From the NCBI GenBank assembly GCA_025765595.1, contig JAIVFH010000038.1, positions 242,880 through 306,879 of the forward strand: a stretch of 64,000 bases of DNA. Reading direction: 5' to 3'. Made by a program: the position numbers and the translations under genes. Below the pieces are notes generated by a model. That model was not told where the DNA came from and made no database searches. It saw only the letters and a program-made list of their open reading frames with translations. This document shows positions 1 to 12,189 of this stretch, one piece after another (position 1 is the first letter of the stretch; each line of letters opens with the position of its first letter). This stretch comes from Obelidium mucronatum. Its lineage: Eukaryota; Chytridiomycota; Chytridiomycetes; Chytridiales; Chytriomycetaceae.

Positions 1-1
1 C

Positions 2-475
2 CAACTAAAGGCTCGAATGATGGGAGAAGGAAGTTCCCCAGCTCCTTTGGTTGTGGGTTACTCTGGATCTATTGAAGGACTATTGACGGATATGGATGAT
101 GAAGAAGGGCGGCTCGAGGTTATTCAAGACTTGCAAAAGTCATTTGGCGTCAAAAATGTCAAAAGTGCGATTGAGGATATTGTTTGGGCAGGGTACAAGT
201 CTGTTGGATTGAACCATTACTTTACCTTTGGAAAAGTTGAGGTGCGCGCTTGGACGGTGAGAAAAGGAACGAAAGGTCCTCAAGCAGCTGCCGTTATCCA
301 TTCTGATTTTGAAAAGAACTTTATTGCTGCCGAAGTTATGCGCTTTGAGGATTTAAAAGAATTGGGGAGTGAAGAAGCCGTTAAAGCTGCCGGGAAGTAT
401 TACACACGTGGGAAGGATGCTGTTATTGGGGACGGGGATATTGTTAATTTCAAGATTGGAAAAAGAAAGGCATAA
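2..475 (+). CDS. OLA1: Obg-like ATPase 1 (YchF/OLA1 family), C-terminal part; gene starts before the window
   Basis: Only the last ~157 codons are present and the frame is open from the first bases, so the GTPase domain lies to the left of the window. The segment matches the C-terminal TGS-type region of YchF/OLA1 proteins: KVEVRAWTVRKGTKGPQAA, followed by DFEKNFIAAEVMRFEDL and the closing GDGDIVNFKIG. In this family the domain follows an Obg-type GTPase core with ATP preference and a coiled coil. The proteins bind ribosomes and have been linked to translation control and stress responses. The end is a normal TAA with a lysine-rich tail (GKRKA). No intron is seen in the visible part. Family assignment is firm; everything about the missing N-terminus is unknown from this window. 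Confidence 0.93.
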   Translation, partial: QLKARMMGEGSSPAPLVVGYSGSIEGLLTDMDDEEGRLEVIQDLQKSFGVKNVKSAIEDIVWAGYKSVGLNHYFTFGKVEVRAWTVRKGTKGPQAAAVIHSDFEKNFIAAEVMRFEDLKELGSEEAVKAAGKYYTRGKDAVIGDGDIVNFKIGKRKA

Positions 476-642
476 ATATTTATGAGCATCAGAAAACCTA
501 TTGTTGTTCGATCGGAGTTCTGGATCATGGTGGGAAATTTCCTGTCCCGCCAAAAAGAACCCACACAAAACGCGGTAATCAACATCGATAAAAAAAGTAG
601 TCGAAATCCCAAAACAATCTTTCGTTACTAGCAGATACAGCA

Positions 643-1814
643 ATGATTCACCAAAAGTCTCTAGTCCTATCGCTGCTCTACATGCTTTCTACAACAATGC
701 CATCAGTTGCACAAACTTGTGGTACAGCATTTATTGTCGGCGCCGCCAACTCCCAACCCGACCTTCAAAATACTATTATTCCTAACGGAGGCTCTTGGCT
801 TGAGCCCTTCAAGGCCCCATTCACTGGAAGTTTCTGTAGCTTCGCGTTGAACGTTTACCCAGCATCAAGCGGGAATTCCAGTCCGGACCCGCCCAGGCTA
901 CATTATCTTTGTATCTCCAAAACAATACTAAAGATTCTGATATTGTGAGCGGAACTGCCACTCCGTTTGCCGTTGCAAACTCCGAAATAAGGTGATTCTT
1001 TCAGGTGGAAGGTCATGTGCCAATTGCTAAAAAACAAACAGTATTGGATCGCAATCTCTTATTTTCAGCTTTTGTGGAAATAAGGCTCCTATTACCACAG
1101 GTGCTATTGTTACCTTTGTCCTCACAAACACTGGGTTGGACAAATCCGATTGTTGTATCATTCAGTCCTGGAACTGGCGCTGGGTATCTATACAGCCCTT
1201 CAAGTATAGCAAAAGATGGATTCAAGGGAGTGAAGCAGATCAATTCGTCTTTGACTTTTCGTTTCACTGGCGCCGAATACGGAACTGCTCCGGCATGCGA
1301 CAAGCCTTCGACAACAGCAAATAGTGCCTCACCAAGGGCAACGCCCACTCCAACCCCAAGTGTCAATCCTGGCACTGCTTCCAAGGCTCCAGTTTCGGCC
1401 CCAACTGTAATAGCCCCGTCTCCCGTTATCAGCTCGTATTATATTTCTACTCAAACTGCAAAGCTTGATTCAACTTCCAGTTCCAAAGTTTCAGCATCGC
1501 CGATGCCAACTTCCACAAAAGCAGTACCACCCCCACCTTCCCCATCAGCCATCGTGTCCACTCAAAAGCCTAGCCCTACCGGCGCAGTACTAGCTACTAC
1601 GATTGTAGAATTAAACGACCCTTGTGTTTATAACGACTTTGGCTGTGGCGAAAACAATACGTTGTTGTATTGTAAAGAAGATGTTTTGATTTGGGATTTG
1701 TTGGAACCTTGCGAGGTTGGAACTGTTTGCCAATATGTTTGTCCGGACCACCAAGTAGGAGCCGATAACTGCCCTGGGAAACCTGTTGATGCACTCTGTG
1801 TGGGGTCCGTTTGA
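643..1814 (+). CDS. Secreted Ser/Thr/Pro-rich protein with C-terminal Cys-rich domain; reading frame interrupted
   Basis: The first ~24 codons form a signal peptide (LVLSLLYMLSTTMPSVAQ). A Cys-containing globular part follows, then a long Ser/Thr/Pro linker (about 1290-1600) typical of secreted fungal proteins. The C-terminal domain of about 65 residues has eight cysteines (CVYNDFGCGENNTLLYC ... CPGKPVDALCVG). The globular part is not continuous. Near 870 the sense frame moves to the one reading ATLSLYLQNNTKDSD. An intron probably runs from about 991 to 1068 (ending ATTTTCAG), and another frame change near 1148 leads into VVSFSPGTGAGYLYSP. Real pseudogenisation, assembly indels and an additional intron are all possible. 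Family unrecognised; a cell-surface or matrix role is inferred from architecture only. Confidence 0.45.
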
Positions 1815-1967
1815 TTTCTTGGTCCCTGATTCCAATTATTTTCCTTTTTCAACTACCATGGAATTGTTCTTATCGTGTGTGTAATATATAATCTTAATTT
1901 GAATATTTTCTTTATTTTGAAAGAAGTCCATTGATTTGAGTTGAATTCTTTTTAATTCCTTCAACCA

Positions 1968-4900
1968 TCAAATTCCTTTGTAACTGAAACCAGGATGATG
2001 AAGAGCACACCACAAAAGTTCTTGAGCGTACTTTCTAAATTCTTGGAACATATATTCCCCAAATGCAAAATTTCCAGAAGCTTTGGCAAGTTTATCAAAT
2101 GCGTGCATATCATTGGCCGAAGCAGCAAGAGCATCCCAAAGAGGCTGATACTGTGGCGAATAGTATCGGGTATCCAAGCTCACGCGTATGCAGTTATCCT
2201 CTTGTTTCTTGCATGTGCTCTTTTGGTTCGTATGGTTGTCCAAACAGTTTGTGCCAAGCTTGACGTCTGCCTTATTGGCCACAAGAACGGCTGTAAGTTC
2301 AGATGGAACAGATCCAACCAGTTGGTTCTTTTCGAAAGAGATTGACTGTAGCTGGGAACATTTTGCAATCTCAGGCGGGATAGCACCCGTCAGTTGATTT
2401 TCAGACAGGTCTCTGTTGTAATTTCAATCAGCAATAGGTTCAAAAAAATTTTCTTTTAAAACTCACAGAATTTGCATTTGGGCCAGATTTCCTAGAGCTG
2501 GGGAGATGGTACCGATTAAATTCATACGCGGGAGAATCACATAAATAATTCGGCCATTGAGGAATTGGATGTAAGTGCTGGTACAATATTTCCAGTTTTT
2601 TAAGTTTATCACAAGGAAAAAACGCAGTTTTTTCAATTACCTTGTTTGTTGGCGGCGTCTGCGACGGGAAGTGGGCTTGGAAACAGGATAAGTCACGTTT
2701 GCTGGAATATTGCTACAATCCATGTTGAATTGAACAGTCGGAAATGCCTCTTTGATTGTGAGGCAGTCGGCATTGGGCGTTGGAGTAGAAGTCGAAGTTG
2801 TAGATGGCACTGTAGCTGTTGACAACTCGCTTGCACTGAGAGAACCAGAAGGCATAGTGGATGAAACATCACTACTTTGTGAGCTGCCAGTATTGATTCC
2901 GTTATTTCCATTCAAATTAAAATCTTCTGTTGTGGTTGTTTCCTCTGTAGAGGTGGAGGATGTCATTGACGACGATTCAGTTGTTTCAGAAGAAGACTCA
3001 GAAGTTGATGATTGTGTTGTTTGAGAAGTAGGCCCAGAAGTTGATGTGGTCGCTGTAGTTGTCGCTGTTGGGCTATTGGAGGATGATGTTTTGGAGGAGG
3101 ATGTAGAGCTGCTCGAAGTAGATGTCGTTGTCGATGACGAAGATGTTCTGCATTGTGCGGCATTGCGTTGGCCGTTATTACCGGTAAGGCAATTGACCGA
3201 GACGTCAATCCTAAATTAAAACTTAAGAAGCGAATCGACAAACTCAAATTTCAATTCTTAAGTCCTTACTCCTGTGGTGCCATCGCAACGCCAATTGTTC
3301 CGGTTTCAGTCAAGCCAAAGAGTAGCCAGTCTCCGTTTGGCAAAACTTCCACTTGAAAACTTGTAACTTTTGGTTCTGTGATGCCTGCAGCGTCTATGAA
3401 TCCACTTGAACCGTCAATCCATCGGTATTTAATTTCACCGGAAGTACTTAAATATACAAGCTGTGTACCGCTACTTTGAAGCTGAGCGAGCCTGAACTGC
3501 TTGACAGAGGACGCCAATATATTGGTGTTTTCGTAAATTAATGAACCATTGCTGGATAGAGTTATGATAGAATATCCACCGAAAACTTCAATCTGAACGA
3601 GATTCGGATCTGTGCTGATGGTTTCCCAGCTCCCTGATGGATCCGAGTTTGACATTGTGCATTTTCTTAGCCCGGCATCACCAACAGTCCAAACCACATT
3701 GTAGTTCTCCGCAAAGAATGTCGCAAAATCTTTTATCGACCCACTGCTCCCGCCACAAAGATCAACCCATGAAGTCCAAGTTCCGGAACGCAAAGACTTT
3801 CTGCGCAAATTCTTGTTTACAGAGTCGCCTCCGATTCCAGTTATATGAATGATGTAACTCCTATCTATCTCTACAGAGATATGCCGGATCCATGAAGAAA
3901 ATCCTCCACTTGGCCCAGACACTGTGTATTTATTGTAGCCGTAGTTCATTGTGGTATACAGAAACGAGTTTCCGCCATATTCATTAATTGTATTGATTGA
4001 ATCACTGAGTACCAAATAGAGGTCCGTGGTCTCACGTGTAATCTCAAGTATGTTTCCTTGGGTTATGACAGATACAGGGGACGACCAAGCGATATTGCTT
4101 TGGGCTGCCATATACACACCTGTTTCTGTTGTTCCAAAAACACGGGTGACATAACTTCTCGTGAACACTGTGAATTCGTTGTATGATCCTAAAATTGAAT
4201 ACAAGTCCCATTGATATGTCTGTGGTCGGTTAGACCATGATGCTGGTGCTGATATTTGAATTTCATCAGCTGTTTGATTTTACACTGTGGGTTCTTTACC
4301 TTGCCCTGTCAAATAGTTGTACCCTATGTTTAATCCCGTCAGATTTCCATAAGAATACCACGACGAAGGAATTGGACCGGTAAATCTATTTGAACTGAGG
4401 TCTCTAAACAAGGGTTTAGCCTTTGCGAACAAATCTTGTGAGATTTAAACGCACATATATGTCAACATGGTTAATGTCGTCAAGTCAGGTAAGGGCCCAC
4501 TCAATTCAGCCTCCTTAATAGTTCTATAGCACGAATTAGTCATTTTGAGAAATATTTTTGTCAGGACTTTACATTGCAACACAGTTTCCGGTCCTGTCGG
4601 TTTTGTAATACAGATCATTGCCCGCTTGGCAATTTGACTCCTCAGATCCAAGTGCAGACTGCATACTCGGGAAGGCTTGACGAAGAGCCCGGCAATCTGC
4701 CGTTACCAAAGGGCAATTCTTTTGGTTACGCTCCGTCAGTAAACAATTTTGATCGAGGTTGCTGAAACCAGCAGAATTAGTCGAGATCTTAAAAATCTAA
4801 CTAATAAGCCAATAGCTACACTGTTAATGGAGATGCATAGTAGATCGGCCCCTCGCCGTTTACTCCAAATAATTGCCACCGTCCATCGCTTCGAAAGACA

Positions 4901-6428
4901 ACATGGAATGCTGTGAGAGATTGGCCGCTAATATTTGTCTCTGTTGACCAAACACCATTGCTTTTAGTCATATATTTAACAGTGTTCGATGTAGTAAGCA
5001 TGAATAAATAGAGTGTCGTGTATGTCGGATTGTAGATCACTTGGATACTCTTGACAGAAGTGGCCAAAGTGGTAAAAGTTGTATTGTATAGGACTTCGTT
5101 GGTAGTAGAAATCAGGAACGGATATGTTTTTCCATCGATCTCCTTGATAACATGGACATCTATAAAATCGGTACGACTACTGATACTGGTATATGAACCT
5201 GGCCAAGTACCGTCTGAGTTTCGGATTTGCTTCTTCAATCCATTATAATATCCCCAGATTTCTATGCGACCGTCTGAATTTCGCACAACAGCAAAATCAT
5301 TAACCTGGCCAGATCCAGGAGCGCTAATCCAGTTTGACCATGTACTTCCTGCAACGTCAGATTGAAGCACCAAACGAACATTTCGGTCTGAGTTGGTTCC
5401 ACCTCCGATCCCAAAAAATGCCAATTTGCCAGAAGAGTCCAGCAATGTTGCACTGGCACAGCTAGTCCACGTTGAAAAGCCAGCAGAGGGGGTTGGCCCA
5501 GCAAACTCTAGGCTATTATTTCCGTTCTGTGAGTAATGAAATGCTAATCCTCCCCACATGCCGCGATAATTGGCGGTTGTGTCATTAGCTACAGTAAAGA
5601 CTTCGAGCTGGCCGTACGGATTTTGAGAAACTACCAGGCTGCAAATGGAGGATCGAGCACCAAAAGTATAGGCAGTTGTATTCCAGAAGGCGCCATTTTC
5701 GCTAAGCTGGTAGTATGTTTCTACTCTACTTGTGGTGTAAGAAAAAACTTGAAGTCGGCCATCAGCATTTTTGGCTGCGGCTACATTCTTATAGGTTCCA
5801 GGCAAGGAATCCCAAAAGAATTGATCCCCAGCTGTGTTCCAGTTGGCGGCAGGGACTGATGTATATCATAAAATTCGCTCAGTTTTCAAAAGGAACACAA
5901 AATCTGCAATCCCCTTGCTACCTGTCCCAGTCAAATAATTTCCCGATAAATTGACGTAGCTAAAATTACCCAAGCTCGACCAGGATGAGGGAATATTACC
6001 AGAATAATGGTTGTTTCGCAAATCCCTATACCCGACAAGATCACTCCTCACTTCTACAACTGATCAACAACTTACAAGTAAGTCAGTGCGCTCAGGGCCG
6101 ATAAATCCGGAAGTGATCCGGTAAGTCCTTGAGATGCCAGAGTACTGGAAGGCTTCATATTAGTCGTACTGCGTTTGGCATTAAATCATATGGGCTCACA
6201 TGGCGATACAGTTGTTATTGCTGTCCGACTTAAACAGGGAGCCTTCGCCAGTAGAGCAAGTAGTTCCCAGCCGACTTTGAAGCGAGGGAAAGCTCGATAG
6301 AAGGACTTGGCAGTCTGCTGTTGATAAGACCATCTCGTCGCTTTGTTTTTTGTTTCCTCTGTTTCTGACAATTCTCCAAAAAAAAAACTAAGGACAGACA
6401 AAAGGAACGACAATCCAGAATAATTCAT
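1968..6428 (-). CDS. Large secreted LRR / PLL-type propeller lectin protein (possibly two genes)
   Basis: Read right to left. A hydrophobic leader starts at 6428 (NYSGLSFLLSVLSFFFG), then a Cys-rich LRR cap (ADCQVLLSSFPSLQSRLG) and LRR exons to about 5900. A ~330-residue propeller with DGR-type repeats follows at 4816-5865 (ADGRLQVF, SDGRIEIWGYYNG, SDGRWQLFGVNG), as in PLL/PHL/BP40L-type lectins. A second cap and LRR (TADCRALRQAFPSMQS) lies at 4280-4780, a second, diverged propeller at 3266-4250, a Ser/Thr-rich linker at 2700-3200, a third cap, and a final LRR (LTGAIPPEIAKCSQLQS) to 1968. The stop-like codons ending each propeller sit in plausible introns: one starts GTGTAG after the first propeller and carries a CTAAT branch site before TTTCAG, and the other starts GTAAGG. 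The leader and the first cap are in different frames across a 10-A tract near 6385, so the 5' end is unsure (alternative ATG at 6333). If those introns are wrong, this is two or three adjacent genes. Confidence 0.6.
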
Positions 6429-6473
6429 TTGATATCTAATAATACTCATAAAAACAATGAAAGCAGAAACTTT

Positions 6474-7790
6474 TCACTTGTCCAAGATATCTTTGTTGTC
6501 GTTAAGCCACTTGTACACAGACGAGAAATCTTTGTTTTTGTATTCTTTCTGGCTGCTTACTTGATTGTAAATTTGATGAGCGACAGCTCCTAACGCAACA
6601 GTGGATTTGCTTTCATGAGCTGCCGACACTGCCAAGCTCAAATCTTTCGCCATCAGACTAGTTCCAAACCCGCCAGTGTAATCTCTTGAGGCAGGGACGT
6701 TGGGCAAAACTCCAGGGCATGGATTGTAGGTATCGGTTGACCAGCAGCGACCCGAACTTGTGTTGATGATTCCAGCGAGAAGTTTCGGGTCCATGCCAAG
6801 ACGAACACCCAGGTTCATTGTTTCAGACGCCGCAATCATTGAGATTCCCAGCATCATATTGTTGCAGATTTTGGCAACTTGTCCGTTTCCGACAGTGCCA
6901 CAATGCACAATATTTTTCCCCATGTGAACGAGAACGGTGTCTTTGACGGTGTTAAAGGTTTGAACAGTCGGCGAACCGACCATGAAAGTGAGGGTTCCAG
7001 CTTCGGCTCCAAGGGTTCCTGGAAAGAGTTGTTGTCGAGGTTTTGATAATTAATCAAGGATGAAAGGATGTATTCTTTGTTTATAATACCTCCAGAAACA
7101 GGGGCATCAAACATGACAGCGCCTGATTTCTCAACCTTCTCCGCCACTTGCTTGCTGGTCGCTACGTCAATGGTCGAAGAATCAATCAGCATCACGTTCT
7201 TTCTGCCAGCTAGACCAGCCAAAAGACCTATTTACTCAGCCCCATTAGCAACGGAATTGTAGCAGTCCAAATTGGTTTCACCAGTATCAGAATCAAGATA
7301 CACGGACTTCACGTGAGGACCTGCTGGAAGCATGGTCACAATCACGTCACATTGAGCAGCCAGATCCCGTGGTGTGGCAGCAACAGAAATGGTCTGGTTT
7401 TGAGCCTAAACAGCCGTTGAGATTCTTTAAATAACCATAATTACTACGTGAACCTTTTCTTTACCTTGAGGTCTTTCGCGGCTTCAGCAAACTTTGTTGC
7501 TGTGGCTGGGAATGCGTCGTACACAACGAAGGGCGATCCCGTCTTTTTCATCAAGTTTGAAGCCATCGGAAAGCCCATTTGACCGAGGCCAACAAATCCG
7601 ATTGTTGGCTGAAAGGATCAAAGGATGGTTAGTGTTTAGTTGCTCGTTGGTTCCAATAAACCGACCTTGGTTGCAGCTGAATAGCAATTACACAGTGACA
7701 AAAGAGGAAAGAGAGTTAGCGCGAGTTTGTATCTGAAGCCAGAGAGAAGAAAGATGCACCTGAAGAGTACAGCCGGCGGAAGACCAACAT
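6474..7790 (-). CDS. HIBADH: 3-hydroxyisobutyrate dehydrogenase, mitochondrial (valine catabolism)
   Basis: NAD-dependent oxidation of 3-hydroxyisobutyrate to methylmalonate semialdehyde in mitochondrial valine breakdown. The start at 7790 gives a short basic leader, MLVFRRLYSS. Two small introns then join AATK and PTIGFVGLGQMGFPM, the Rossmann dinucleotide loop GxGxxG. Further on come the family's signatures: NVMLIDSSTIDVATSKQVA, the substrate-binding DAPVSGG, and the catalytic-lysine segment GNGQVAKICNN. The C-terminal helical domain ends DILDK. Introns at about 7610-7665, 7410-7465, 7222-7245 and 7020-7088 keep the frame open. All expected motifs are present, so the protein should be active. 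The neighbouring genes do not suggest a cluster. Confidence 0.9.
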
Positions 7791-8048
7791 GTTTTTGCGG
7801 AAGAAATCGGAACAAATCAAAAACTGGTTATAGTGCCTTTTTAAGAATACTATGACATGATTCACTATTATTCTCACAGCGCGAATGCGTGTTATTCATG
7901 TAGTCAAGTCTTCTGTAATGGCAGGGATCGTCAAACCAAATAAGGTTCAGCGTCATTCACCAGCTCTATTCAATCCAACTCCTTTTATTGAAAACGCCTT
8001 TAGTTTTAATTGTTTTGTTTACTTCTTTCTTTTTTATTTCCACCAAAC

Positions 8049-9142
8049 ATGTACCTCTTCAGACAACTAATCCGACCCCAGCAGCAAACCCCCACTCGCT
8101 TTCCCCTACTGCTCACACAGTCAGCGTCTTTCGTATCGCCAATCTTGCGCAAGAATCCGCACTTGTTCAAAAACATCAACAAGAAACCCGAACCTCCTCA
8201 AAAGCCTCCAACCGCAATGACTCTCTGGAAACGCCAGCAACTCAAAGACAAAACCTTTCCAAAGAACCCAAACAAAACCCTGAAGGACTGGGAGGACGAA
8301 TGGTACGAAGCCCCAGACGATGTGAGGGAAAAGTTCACTTTGATGGCAAGGGCTCTCAAGAAGGAACACAAGGAAAAAGTCAGCATTTATCAAGCGGCTC
8401 GTATTCTCGAAGGTGTTGTTTTGGACGAAGAAGGACGTCGCAAGGTGTCAGAGTCTTTGGAGAATCGATCCACTCCAAGTGATGTCCTCAATGCAACGAC
8501 AGCTCTTGAAGCGGATCCTGCTCAGAACACAAAATCAAAAAATACTGCTACCACCACTGCTGAATCATCTAAGCATGAGAAGTCACCACCACCATCTGAG
8601 AGAATCCCCCCTCTCAAAGGACTGACGGCATTTCAATTATACTTGAAATCAAAGAATGCCACAGAACATCTCGCAAATCAGGATCCTGTTAAATACATGA
8701 GGGAAATGATACTGGAATGGACTAAACTACCAAAGATTAAGAGACAAGTATGTTGTGTACGTCAAAGTGTTGTCTTTCCCTGCTAAAAAATCACGAACGG
8801 ACACACAGCCCTATGTTGAAGAAGAAAAGAGGCAAAAGAATGCATTTTCAGTTGCGCAGCAGAAATATCTATTAGGAGTTGAGTTCTACATCTCCCTCTG
8901 AATGTACTTTTAATGCAACAACATGCATTGAAAACAAAAAAAAACAGGACAAAGCTCCGGGTTCCGGCCGTTCGAAGAAAGCGGTTCGTAAAGAAATGAA
9001 AGCGAATCTTTTGGCCAAGAGGGCTCGTGCCCTAGCAAACCAGGCACAAAGGAAGGCAAAAGCCTCCATGACGCCATCTCCAACTACCCCCGCGACCCGA
9101 ACCACACGTAATTTGACGTCTGAATCTACGAAACCCAAATAA
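8049..9142 (+). CDS. Mitochondrial-type double HMG-box protein 1 (TFAM/Abf2-like)
   Basis: First of four tandem HMG-box genes. The ATG at 8049 was chosen because it opens a basic, acid-free leader (MYLFRQLIRPQQQ) of mitochondrial type. The longer upstream frame lacks one. Box A spans about residues 56-114 (TLWKRQQLKD ... WEDEWYEAPDDVREKFTLMA). Box B starts near residue 188 (PPLKGLTAFQLYLKS ... ILEWTKLPKIKRQ) and continues after an intron (8748-8808) as PYVEEEKRQKNAF. A second intron, 8878-8947, with the weaker donor GTTGAG, leads to a basic tail (SKKAVRKEMKANLLAKRAR). Two HMG boxes behind a mitochondrial leader is the layout of TFAM/Abf2, which bends and packages mitochondrial DNA; that role is inferred here. 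The last intron is the least certain part. Confidence 0.7.
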
Positions 9143-9189
9143 AAATGTTTGGTTTTTTTTCCTTGATTCTTTTTTTTTTTTTTATTGAA

Positions 9190-10405
9190 ATGCATCCATC
9201 AACAATTCGTCTGTTCAACATCTTCAAGATATCAAGGTTCCACAACCATGTGAGAAGCATATCCACGACATTATCAACCTGGAATCAAGGCTACGATCGA
9301 ACGCAAGAGCTGAGGCATCTGTTTCCGAATCCGCAACAAGTTTCAGAGATGAACGAGTTTATTGCTGCAGGTTCTATTCATTTCGTCCCACAAGGAAGAA
9401 AGGGCTCTGGTTGACTGAAAAAAAAGTTTTGAAATAGCACGTAAGCTGGAAGCAGAGAAGAGGCTGAAGGCGTTGCCCCCACCACAGCTCTTCACAAAAG
9501 AGAACCTCTCTTCGGTATAACCTGCCCCCCTTTGATTCCCACGCTGGGAGAAAAAAAAACTGAGAACATGAATCGAATTTCCTTTCAGACCGCTGATGAT
9601 CCGGAAACCACAAATCCAACAAAGTCTCCATCAGTTGAAAAAAATCCTGAAAAAGTAGAAGCACGACGGAAAGCATACTTGGAAATTATAAATCCAGTTA
9701 AAAAGGGGGACCCAAATGCACCGCCTAGACCATTCAATGGATTCAAACTTTTTCTGCTACATAATCGTGTGTTGGAAACAGTGCGCGAGGCGAAAGAGAA
9801 AAGGGATAACGGAGGTCACGTTGAACTGGATTTAATTCTGCAGGATAAATGGAACGAGTGGAATAGATTGACGCAAGTGCAGAAGATGGTAAATTCTTCT
9901 ATTCTTGTTATCAATGACTGACCTACCACCACCCGATAATCAGCCATACTGGAAACAAAGTGACGTCCTCGAATTAGATTATAAAATCAATTACAGTATA
10001 TATAAACTGGTTTGTTATCCACCCGCACACACGCCATTTATCTTTCTTTCTATGAAGCCCAAATTTTGAAATGTTTTACTTTAGCGAACTGTCGACACCC
10101 ACACAAAGAAGAAGTACACAAAAAGAGTACAGAAGTATGAAGGTCAGAAACGCGACGATGCCCGAAAAGAAGCTCGCCGCAGAAGAAAGGAAAGAGAAGA
10201 GCGGTCGTTAAAAGAATTCAACCATGGCGCACATCAACATCAATGGAATGAAGGTCGTATAAGGAGAAACGAAAAAGAAGATCATGAGTATGGGCCTGGG
10301 AGAGCCAGGGGATTCAACAATGGTGCACATCAAGGGGGTGATCGTTTTCAAAGAGGCGAACCCGTTAGCAACAGATCTGGGGAGTTTACGAGAAGAAATA
10401 AATAG
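9190..10405 (+). CDS. Mitochondrial-type double HMG-box protein 2
   Basis: Starts 47 bases after the first HMG gene. The leader MHPSTIRLFNIFKISRFHNH is basic and amphipathic. A first, weak HMG-like segment (TQELRHLFPNPQQVSEMNEF ... FEIARKLEAEKRLKALPPP) requires a frame change or an unseen intron near 9395-9425. An intron from about 9520 to 9590 leads to box B: PNAPPRPFNGFKLFLLHNR ... LQDKWNEWNRLTQVQKM, continuing after 9889 in a short exon (PYWKQSDVLELDYKINYSIYK, about 9945-10013). The last exon, from about 10085, is very basic and Arg-rich with RG-like repeats (GPGRARGFNNGAHQGGDRFQRGEP), suggesting nucleic-acid binding. The internal exons are phase-consistent, which supports the model apart from the 9400 region. 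Confidence 0.62.
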
Positions 10406-10485
10406 TTGGTTTTTTTCTTGTACACTTTGTGCAAACAAAGAATTCGGTCATTCTTTTTGATGTTTGGTTTTATTTTTTATTTCGC

Positions 10486-11329
10486 ATGATTTCGAGGATC
10501 CTTCAAAGTCAATGTTCACGCCATCAATACTTCAGCCTCAGCAGATCATCAATAACCTCCATTGCGAATGTGTTTGAAAGAAGAATGTTTTCAGGAGTAA
10601 AGGACTCGCGGGCGACCCTTCTGTCCATCCACAAGTTTGTGTGCACTGGTGAACAAGCTTATCAACCTCCCTTCTGAGGACGAATCACACTGATTCCATT
10701 CCCTTTTCTCTTTTTTCCTTTCCCCGAACTTCAGCCCTCCGCATGGAAGCTGAAAGCAATCTGGCCAAACTGCCAGAAAGCTCAGCTATTCCAGAACACC
10801 CTCCTAGCGCCCAGCACCTCTTTATTGCGGAGAAGCGACAGTCACTCTCAGAACTTCCGGAATTCAAAACTCTTCGAGACGAAGCGAAGTCGGTAGCTGT
10901 TGTGAAAACACTGAAGGAAATGTGGGCCAACCTGCATCCTGCAAAACAGATGGTACTTTTTTTTTATTGTACATTAAGTAATTTGTTACAAGTTTATGCG
11001 ATTCGTCAATTGATTTATTCTTTCCAAGACCTACGGGGTTGAAGCTGCAAGGCTCAAAAAAGCATACCACCAAACCCTTCGGAAGAAAAATCCAGCGGCA
11101 ATCAAAAAAGAGCGATATGAATACGAACAAGTAATTGAAAATAACAAGAAAAGGTTGATGGAGATTGAGGCAATTCCGAAAGACGAACCCATGCCGCCTC
11201 CCAATGGATTCCAGCTTTATTTGCTTGAAGCCGGTGTGCCGTATGGTCCTGAGGACAAATACGCACAAATTTTGCGAAAGTATTTGGTGACTTGGGATAG
11301 ACTGCGTACATCTGAAAGACAGGTTTTGG

Positions 11330-11373
<44 letters not shown>

Positions 11374-12168
11374 ACTTTCTTAATTTTTTTTTCGTGTTTT
11401 TGCCCAGATGTATCACGATAGAGCGAAGCCTCTTGAAATCGCATACCGAACAAGACAGAATGTTTGTCTTTTTTTTCCTTCCTTTGTTCCGACTTCCCGT
11501 TTTTTTAAGACAAACTTCTTTACACCACAACGAAGACACCAACGTCCGCCAGACCTGAAACCAAAGAGACTTTCGCCGCCAATGATTACAGATTACAAAG
11601 AAAGAAGGTGCTCGTTGCATCCATCCCAGTAGCCAGAAAAGGGGAAAGCATGTGGTCACCTACAATCCAAACCATCTCACCTAAAAGCGTACACGCTTCG
11701 GATGGATATAAGGAGGAAGTGAATCCATCAGGGATGGAGGAATTGTATCTCGAAGCTCTTTCCAAACGAAACGAGCGAGGGGTTAGTGGCAATATTGATG
11801 CTTCTGTTGCTTCAAACTTGGCGAAAATCTGGAAGGATGGACTCCAATGTAATGGAGCAGCCCAGCAGCAGCAGCAGCAGCAGTCATCAGAGAAGGAGCC
11901 TTCGAAAACGGAAAAAGTGTTGCGAGAAGTTCTTGGAGGAGTTTCTTCTAAAAAAGCACCCCGCCAAGACCGATGGGGAAATCCGCCAGATCGCAGTCAA
12001 TGGAAGAGACTTGAAAAGGTTGAAAACCGCGGCAGGGAGGGCAATGGGAAAACTGGAGGAAGCAAGTTCCCATTCTCGAAACCGGCAGCCACAATGTGGA
12101 AAGGATCCACCAGTGTCAGGAAGGGGACGCAACACCATTGGATGAAACGGGGAAAGAAAAATAAATAA
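10486..12168 (+). CDS. Mitochondrial-type double HMG-box protein 3
   Basis: The leader MISRILQSQCSRHQYFSLSR resembles a mitochondrial presequence. The exon model is phase-consistent: 10486-10648, 10735-10952, 11029-11322, 11408 to about 11465, then about 11510-12168. Box A is SAQHLFIAEKRQSLSEL ... TLKEMWANLHPAKQM + TYGVEAARLKKAYHQ. Box B is MPPPNGFQLYLLEAG ... YLVTWDRLRTSERQ + MYHDRAKPLEIAYR. The donor of the fourth intron would have to be the weak GTCTTT to keep the frame of the last exon. The last exon encodes a ~190-residue polar tail with a seven-glutamine run and a basic end (HHWMKRGKKNK). The third intron holds an uninterrupted 42-T tract. As with its neighbours, mitochondrial DNA packaging is the likeliest role but is inferred. 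Confidence 0.66.
11331..11372 (+). repeat. Poly-T tract of 42 bases in an intron
   Basis: An unbroken run of 42 T sits between the donor and acceptor of the third intron of HMG gene 3. Homopolymers of this length are prone to length error and length polymorphism. The exons on either side are intact. Confidence 0.95.
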
Positions 12169-12189
12169 AGCACAGTATTTAAAACTCAT

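Noticed and set aside
8121..8393. Minus-strand frames opposite HMG gene 1
   Set aside because: Shadow of the charged HMG box; no independent signals.
11102..11659. Minus-strand frame with a 15-residue lysine run
   Set aside because: Created by the antisense of the 42-T intron tract in HMG gene 3.
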